From: Pseudomonadota bacterium
GTDB taxonomy: Bacteria > Pseudomonadota > Gammaproteobacteria > Acidithiobacillales > Acidithiobacillaceae
Assembly: GCA_021818125.1 (NCBI GenBank)
Contig: JAKAFG010000084.1
Coordinates: forward strand, 1-8,351
Direction: 5' to 3'
DNA length: 8,351 nucleotides
Part shown: in pieces, positions 5,761 to 8,351 of the stretch
Layout of the letters: the number at the start of each line of letters is the position of its first letter
Position numbering within the stretch: the first letter of the stretch is position 1
The notes under the pieces: model-generated
What the model saw: only the letters and a program-made list of their open reading frames with translations
The model's database searches: none
What the model was told of the DNA's origin: nothing
Position numbers and translations under genes: made by a program

Positions 5761-6291
5761 ATGCGCCGCGTGCTTTTCGCCATCATGTTGCTGGCCACCG
5801 GATGGAGTGCCCCCCTTATGGCCGCTCCGACGGGCTTTTGGGCGACCCTCGCACAGGCCCGCTGGGTACAGGAAGGCCGACAGGGACCGCTCATCTATGT
5901 CTTTACGGATCCCAACTGTCCCTATTGCCATGTCCTGTACAAACGCTTGCAGCCTTTCATTCGCAAGGGCCAGGTCGTCGTGCGATTCATCCCCGTGGGG
6001 ATGCTGACCCCAAGCAGCGCAGGCAAAGCGGCGGCTATCCTCGAGTCGCCGGACCCGCAGAAGGCGCTGGCAAAGAACGAGAAGGGATTCCATGACGATC
6101 GCGGTGCCATTGCGCCGGTGACGCCAACGCCCGCCACCGAAAAGATGCTGCGCCATAATCTGTACTATTTTTCCGTGACCGATGCCACCGGGGTCCCTGC
6201 CATCATGTATAAAAAGCATGGCGGCCAGGTGGGCGTGATCACCGGCGCCCCAAGCCCCGGCAACCTGGCCAAGATCTTGCAAAGGCTATGA
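5761..6291 (+). CDS. Periplasmic DsbG/DsbC-like thiol oxidoreductase
   Basis: A 176-residue secreted thioredoxin-fold protein. The ATG at 5761 follows AAAGGGAG (5748-5755) with 5 bases between; the upstream open frame lacks a good start. It has a signal peptide (MRRVLFAIMLLATGW, ending near PLMA/A). The active site is C53-P-Y-C56 in TDPNCPYCHVLYKRL, and the cis-proline loop is TGVPAIMY (P146). The sequence FWATLAQARWVQEG before it is typical of DsbG-type proteins. DsbC and DsbG are usually about 230-250 residues because of an N-terminal dimerisation domain. That domain is missing here, so this is probably a monomeric oxidoreductase. Other sox clusters encode periplasmic thioredoxins (SoxS, SoxW) that reduce and reactivate Sox proteins, so this one may keep the SoxY cysteine active. 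It is co-directional with soxB, 142 bases downstream. Confidence 0.85.
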   Translation: MRRVLFAIMLLATGWSAPLMAAPTGFWATLAQARWVQEGRQGPLIYVFTDPNCPYCHVLYKRLQPFIRKGQVVVRFIPVGMLTPSSAGKAAAILESPDPQKALAKNEKGFHDDRGAIAPVTPTPATEKMLRHNLYYFSVTDATGVPAIMYKKHGGQVGVITGAPSPGNLAKILQRL

Positions 6292-6323
6292 ATCACCGGG
6301 ACTGCTGCTCGTCGTCTTGAACC

Positions 6324-6346
6324 AACTGGCCTGACTAAGCCATGTT
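6324..6346. terminator. Imperfect hairpin between convergent dsb-like and cbpM genes
   Basis: AACTGGC (6324-6330) pairs with GCCA (6339-6342) and GTT (6344-6346) with one bulged base. It sits in the 71-base gap between two converging genes, where a terminator is expected. The stem is weak and has no U tract, so this is a tentative call. Confidence 0.2.
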
Positions 6347-6362
6347 CTGCGTGCCCCTAGTC

Positions 6363-6659
6363 TTAACCGTTCCAGCCCCGTAGCCGCTCCAGCAAGTCCA
6401 CCGCCAGCGCCGCACCTGCCATATCAATCTCCAGATCGCGGCTGAGACGGCGGCTGAGACGGGCGCGGTAGAGATCGAGGCTGCGGAAGCGCCAGTGCTG
6501 CGGGCCGCTGCCTTCGGGGTGGATGACGCCGTAGCGCACTAGTTGCACGGCTTCGCCTTCAGCGCAGTGGAGCAAGGTGCAAAAGTGCGGGAAATCGAAG
6601 CAGAAAGCGCCCTCTTCCAGCAATTCCGCTTCGATGACGGTGATCGGTGGTGAAACCAT
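6363..6659 (-). CDS. cbpM: Chaperone modulatory protein CbpM
   Basis: CbpM is a small MerR-like regulator that binds the J-domain of the co-chaperone CbpA and blocks its action on DnaK. The product is 98 residues, near the usual ~100. The ATG at 6659 is preceded, on the minus strand, by AGAGGAGA with an 8-base spacer. Typical features are the acidic start followed by LLHCAEGEAVQLVRYGVIHPEG, the MerR-like helix-turn-helix, then WRFRSLDLYRARLSRRLSRDLEIDMAGAALAVDLLERL, the helical region that contacts CbpA. It follows cbpA with 24 bases between stop and start, and its ribosome site lies in that gap. So the pair is an operon, as in other proteobacteria, and modulator and target are made together. 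Confidence 0.88.
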   Translation of the reverse strand: MVSPPITVIEAELLEEGAFCFDFPHFCTLLHCAEGEAVQLVRYGVIHPEGSGPQHWRFRSLDLYRARLSRRLSRDLEIDMAGAALAVDLLERLRGWNG

Positions 6660-6683
6660 GGGGCATTCTCCTCTGTCTTCTGG

Positions 6684-7634
6684 TCAGCGGCGGGGATGGA
6701 AGTCGGACATCTCCGCCAGTTGGTTCCACAGGGCTTTTTCCGGTTCGCTGATTTTTTTGGGGACGACAATCTGGATCACCGCATACAGATCGCCGGGCGT
6801 TTTGCTGCCGGAGCCCGGCAATCCCTTTTGACTGAGCCGCAGCTTCTGCCCGCTGGTGCTGCCGGCCGGAATCTTCATGCGCACGCCGCCATCCAGGGTG
6901 GGTACCTCGACGCTGGCGCCCAGCACCGCCTCCCACGGAGTGATGTGCAGGTCATGATACAAATCGCTACCCTCTATCCGAAACCTGGGGTGTGGCTGGA
7001 ACTGGATGTGCAGGTACAGATCCCCATTGGGACCGCCGCCCATGCCCGGCGCGCCCTGCCCGGCCATCCGCAGCCGCTGACCTTCGCGGATGCCTTTGGG
7101 AATTTTGACGGTCAGGCGCCGCGCTTCCCGGCGCATACGACCATCTGGACCCATGGTGGGCACTTCCAGATTGATCTCGCGCTGGGCGCCGTGGGCCGCA
7201 TCCTCCAGACTGACGCGGATAGTGGCCTCGCTGTCTTCGCCCTGGCTGCGGAATCCGCCCCCCCCGCTGCCACGAAAGCCACCACCCTGCTGCTGGCGGA
7301 ATATGGACTCGAAAAAGTCACTGAACCCGCCGCCACCAAAATCGGCGCCGCCCCCGCCAAAGCCACCCCCGGCCTGCTGTCCCCAGCCGGGCGGGGGCCG
7401 GAACTCCTGACCGGCACGCCAGTTGCTGCCCAACTGGTCATAGGCGGCGCGCTTCTCCGAGTCTTTGAGCACCTCATAGGCTTCCTGAAGATCCTTGAAG
7501 CGGTCTTCCGCATCCTTTTCCTTGCTTACGTCAGGGTGATATTTGCGCGCCATTTTGCGATAAGACGCCTTGATCGCGTCGGCATCAGCGCTGCGTTCTA
7601 CACCCAGAATTTTGTAGTAGTCCTTGTATTCCAA
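6684..7634 (-). CDS. cbpA: DnaJ-like co-chaperone CbpA
   Basis: A class B J-protein that stimulates the DnaK ATPase and in some bacteria binds curved DNA. The 316-residue product has an N-terminal J-domain (DYYKILGV start, HPD at residues 33-35), a Gly/Phe-rich linker at about 74-135 with runs such as GGGFGGGGADFGGGG, then the two C-terminal beta domains from about 139. There is no CxxCxGxG zinc finger, which separates it from DnaJ. Length is close to E. coli CbpA (306). The start is TTG at 7634, the only one in frame with the J-domain; AAGGGGG lies 5 bases upstream. An ATG at 7639 is out of frame. The gene leads the cbpA-cbpM operon and faces uvrD. Upstream, plus-strand 7654-7721, sigma-70-like and sigma-32-like promoter elements are visible. 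Confidence 0.93.
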   Translation of the reverse strand: MEYKDYYKILGVERSADADAIKASYRKMARKYHPDVSKEKDAEDRFKDLQEAYEVLKDSEKRAAYDQLGSNWRAGQEFRPPPGWGQQAGGGFGGGGADFGGGGFSDFFESIFRQQQGGGFRGSGGGGFRSQGEDSEATIRVSLEDAAHGAQREINLEVPTMGPDGRMRREARRLTVKIPKGIREGQRLRMAGQGAPGMGGGPNGDLYLHIQFQPHPRFRIEGSDLYHDLHITPWEAVLGASVEVPTLDGGVRMKIPAGSTSGQKLRLSQKGLPGSGSKTPGDLYAVIQIVVPKKISEPEKALWNQLAEMSDFHPRR

Positions 7635-7653
7635 CTCATCCCCCTTATCATTG

Positions 7654-7681
7654 GTTATAGCAGACAGCGGCCCGACTGCAA
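7654..7681 (-). promoter_or_regulatory. Sigma-70-like promoter of cbpA
   Basis: On the minus strand TTGCAG (plus 7676-7681) and TATAAC (plus 7654-7659) are separated by 16 bases. The -10 matches the consensus at five of six positions, the -35 at three. The start would fall near 7647, leaving a very short leader with the ribosome site at its beginning. Confidence 0.4.
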
Positions 7682-7688
7682 GTCTGCT
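7659..7688. repeat. 7-bp inverted repeat inside the cbpA promoter region
   Basis: AGCAGAC (7659-7665) and GTCTGCT (7682-7688) are perfect inverted arms separated by 16 bases, spanning the space between the -10 and -35 elements of the sigma-70-like cbpA promoter. The arrangement fits an operator for cbpA or for the divergent helicase gene, but the regulator is unknown. Confidence 0.35.
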
Positions 7689-7694
7689 TTCACA

Positions 7695-7721
7695 ATGCGG
7701 TTATTATGCCGTATTTTCAAG
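7695..7721 (-). promoter_or_regulatory. Sigma-32 (heat shock)-like promoter of cbpA
   Basis: On the minus strand CTTGAAA (plus 7715-7721) and CCGCAT (plus 7695-7700) are separated by 14 bases. The heat-shock sigma-32 consensus is CTTGAAA, 13-14 bases, CCCCAT, so only one base of the -10 differs. A heat-shock promoter is fitting for a co-chaperone gene. The resulting leader would be about 55 bases. Confidence 0.5.
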
Positions 7722-7749
7722 CTTGGATGCCCAAGCCCGAGGAGTTGCT

Positions 7750-8351
7750 GTGTCTGAATGGTCTGCTCTCAATCCCCGCCAGATGGAGGCGGTGACCCTG
7801 CCGCCCGGTCCGGCGCTGGTGCTGGCGGGGGCGGGCTCGGGCAAAACGCGGGTGTTGACCAGCCGCATTGCCCATTTGCTGGAAGGAGACGTACACCCCG
7901 GCGAGATTCTCGCGGTGACCTTCACCAACAAGGCGGCACGCGCCATGCGCGGGCGGCTGGATGGCATGGTCGCCATGGATTTACGGGCCTTGTGGATGGG
8001 CACCTTTCACGGCATCGCCCACCGCCTGCTGCGCATGCATCACGAGGCGCTGGGCTTGCCCGCAGACTTTCAGGTTCTGGATGCCGACGATAGCCAGCGC
8101 CTGCTGCGGCGGATCATGCGTGAAGCGCAGATGGATGAGAAGCAGTGGCCGCCGCGGGCCATGGCCGGGCGTATCGGTCGCTGGAAAGACGAAGGTTGGG
8201 GGCCGGAGCAGGTGCAACAATATGAAGGTCCGGCAGCGGCGCCCTTCATTCCCATCTACAGCGCCTATGAAGCGGCTAAAAAGCGTTCCGGGCTGGTGGA
8301 CTTCGGTGACCTGTTGCTCTACGCCTTGCGTCTCTGGGAATCGCCGGAAAT
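7750..8351 (+). CDS. UvrD/Rep-family DNA helicase, 5' part
   Basis: The first 200 codons of a superfamily 1 DNA helicase, cut by the window edge. The GTG at 7750 is chosen because GAGGAG (7739-7744) precedes it by 5 bases and the protein starts directly with the Q motif LNPRQMEAV. Visible motifs are Walker A AGAGSGKT (GAGSGKT at residues 27-33), motif Ia LAVTFTNKAARAM, the conserved MGTFHGIAHRLLR, and DFGDLL (184-189), which in UvrD and Rep precedes the DExx box. That box and the C-terminal half lie outside. UvrD acts in nucleotide excision and mismatch repair and Rep at replication forks; the fragment cannot settle which one this is, although UvrD is favoured. The gene diverges from cbpA with 115 bases between the start codons. 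Confidence 0.93.
   Translation, partial: MSEWSALNPRQMEAVTLPPGPALVLAGAGSGKTRVLTSRIAHLLEGDVHPGEILAVTFTNKAARAMRGRLDGMVAMDLRALWMGTFHGIAHRLLRMHHEALGLPADFQVLDADDSQRLLRRIMREAQMDEKQWPPRAMAGRIGRWKDEGWGPEQVQQYEGPAAAPFIPIYSAYEAAKKRSGLVDFGDLLLYALRLWESPE

Noticed and set aside
5658..6095. Forward open frame overlapping the start of the Dsb-like gene
   Set aside because: It is in another frame from the CPYC-bearing gene, is arginine- and histidine-rich without recognisable motifs, and has no ribosome site.
6696..7757. Plus-strand 353-codon open frame opposite cbpA
   Set aside because: It is a shadow of cbpA, whose J-domain and C-terminal domains are clear on the minus strand.
1..8351. CRISPR array, tRNA, rRNA or insertion sequence
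   Set aside because: I saw no regularly spaced direct repeats, no cloverleaf-like or ribosomal sequence, and no transposase fragment.

Overview
This window looks like part of the chromosome of an autotrophic, sulfur-oxidising proteobacterium, most likely an Acidithiobacillus-like acidophile. The evidence is a Sox thiosulfate-oxidation gene set (soxY, soxZ, a DUF302 gene, soxB), a periplasmic DsrE-family protein, and sigma-54 signals around them. The genus is an inference from gene content and order, not from a marker gene.

Layout. Positions 1-211 hold no gene I can support. A CxxC-containing AhpD/carboxymuconolactone decarboxylase-like gene runs forward at 212-745. A non-coding stretch (746-981) follows with a 14-bp palindrome, a REP-like hairpin and a second hairpin that ends on the stop codon of the next gene. 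That gene, a secreted DsrE-family protein, runs on the minus strand (1473-982). Next comes the relic of a sigma-54-dependent activator (1660-2031, C-terminus only), then the sox segment on the plus strand: soxY (2358-2864), soxZ (2900-3232), a secreted DUF302 protein (3316-3861) and soxB (3888-5618). A secreted single-domain DsbG/DsbC-like thiol oxidoreductase (5761-6291) follows on the same strand after a 13-bp inverted repeat. The last part is housekeeping: cbpM and cbpA on the minus strand (6659-6363 and 7634-6684) and the 5' part of a divergent uvrD/rep-type helicase gene (7750 to the window edge).

How the genes may work together. SoxYZ carries sulfur intermediates on the SoxY C-terminal cysteine, and SoxB hydrolyses the terminal sulfone off that carrier. 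SoxA and SoxX, which load the carrier, and SoxCD are not in the window. The DUF302 protein and the Dsb-like protein are both predicted to be exported and are co-directional with sox, so they are candidate accessory factors for carrier chemistry.

Most interesting observation. Two excellent -24/-12 (sigma-54) promoter matches point away from the activator relic. One faces the DsrE-family gene (1606-1623, minus strand) and one faces soxY (2190-2206, plus strand). Each has dyads or phased repeats upstream. This suggests one sigma-54 regulon covering sox and the DsrE-like protein, whose local activator gene has decayed, so an activator elsewhere would have to act in trans. Sigma-54-dependent regulation of sox by a two-component system has been reported for Acidithiobacillus caldus; the DsrE arm and the decayed activator are the points that look new here.
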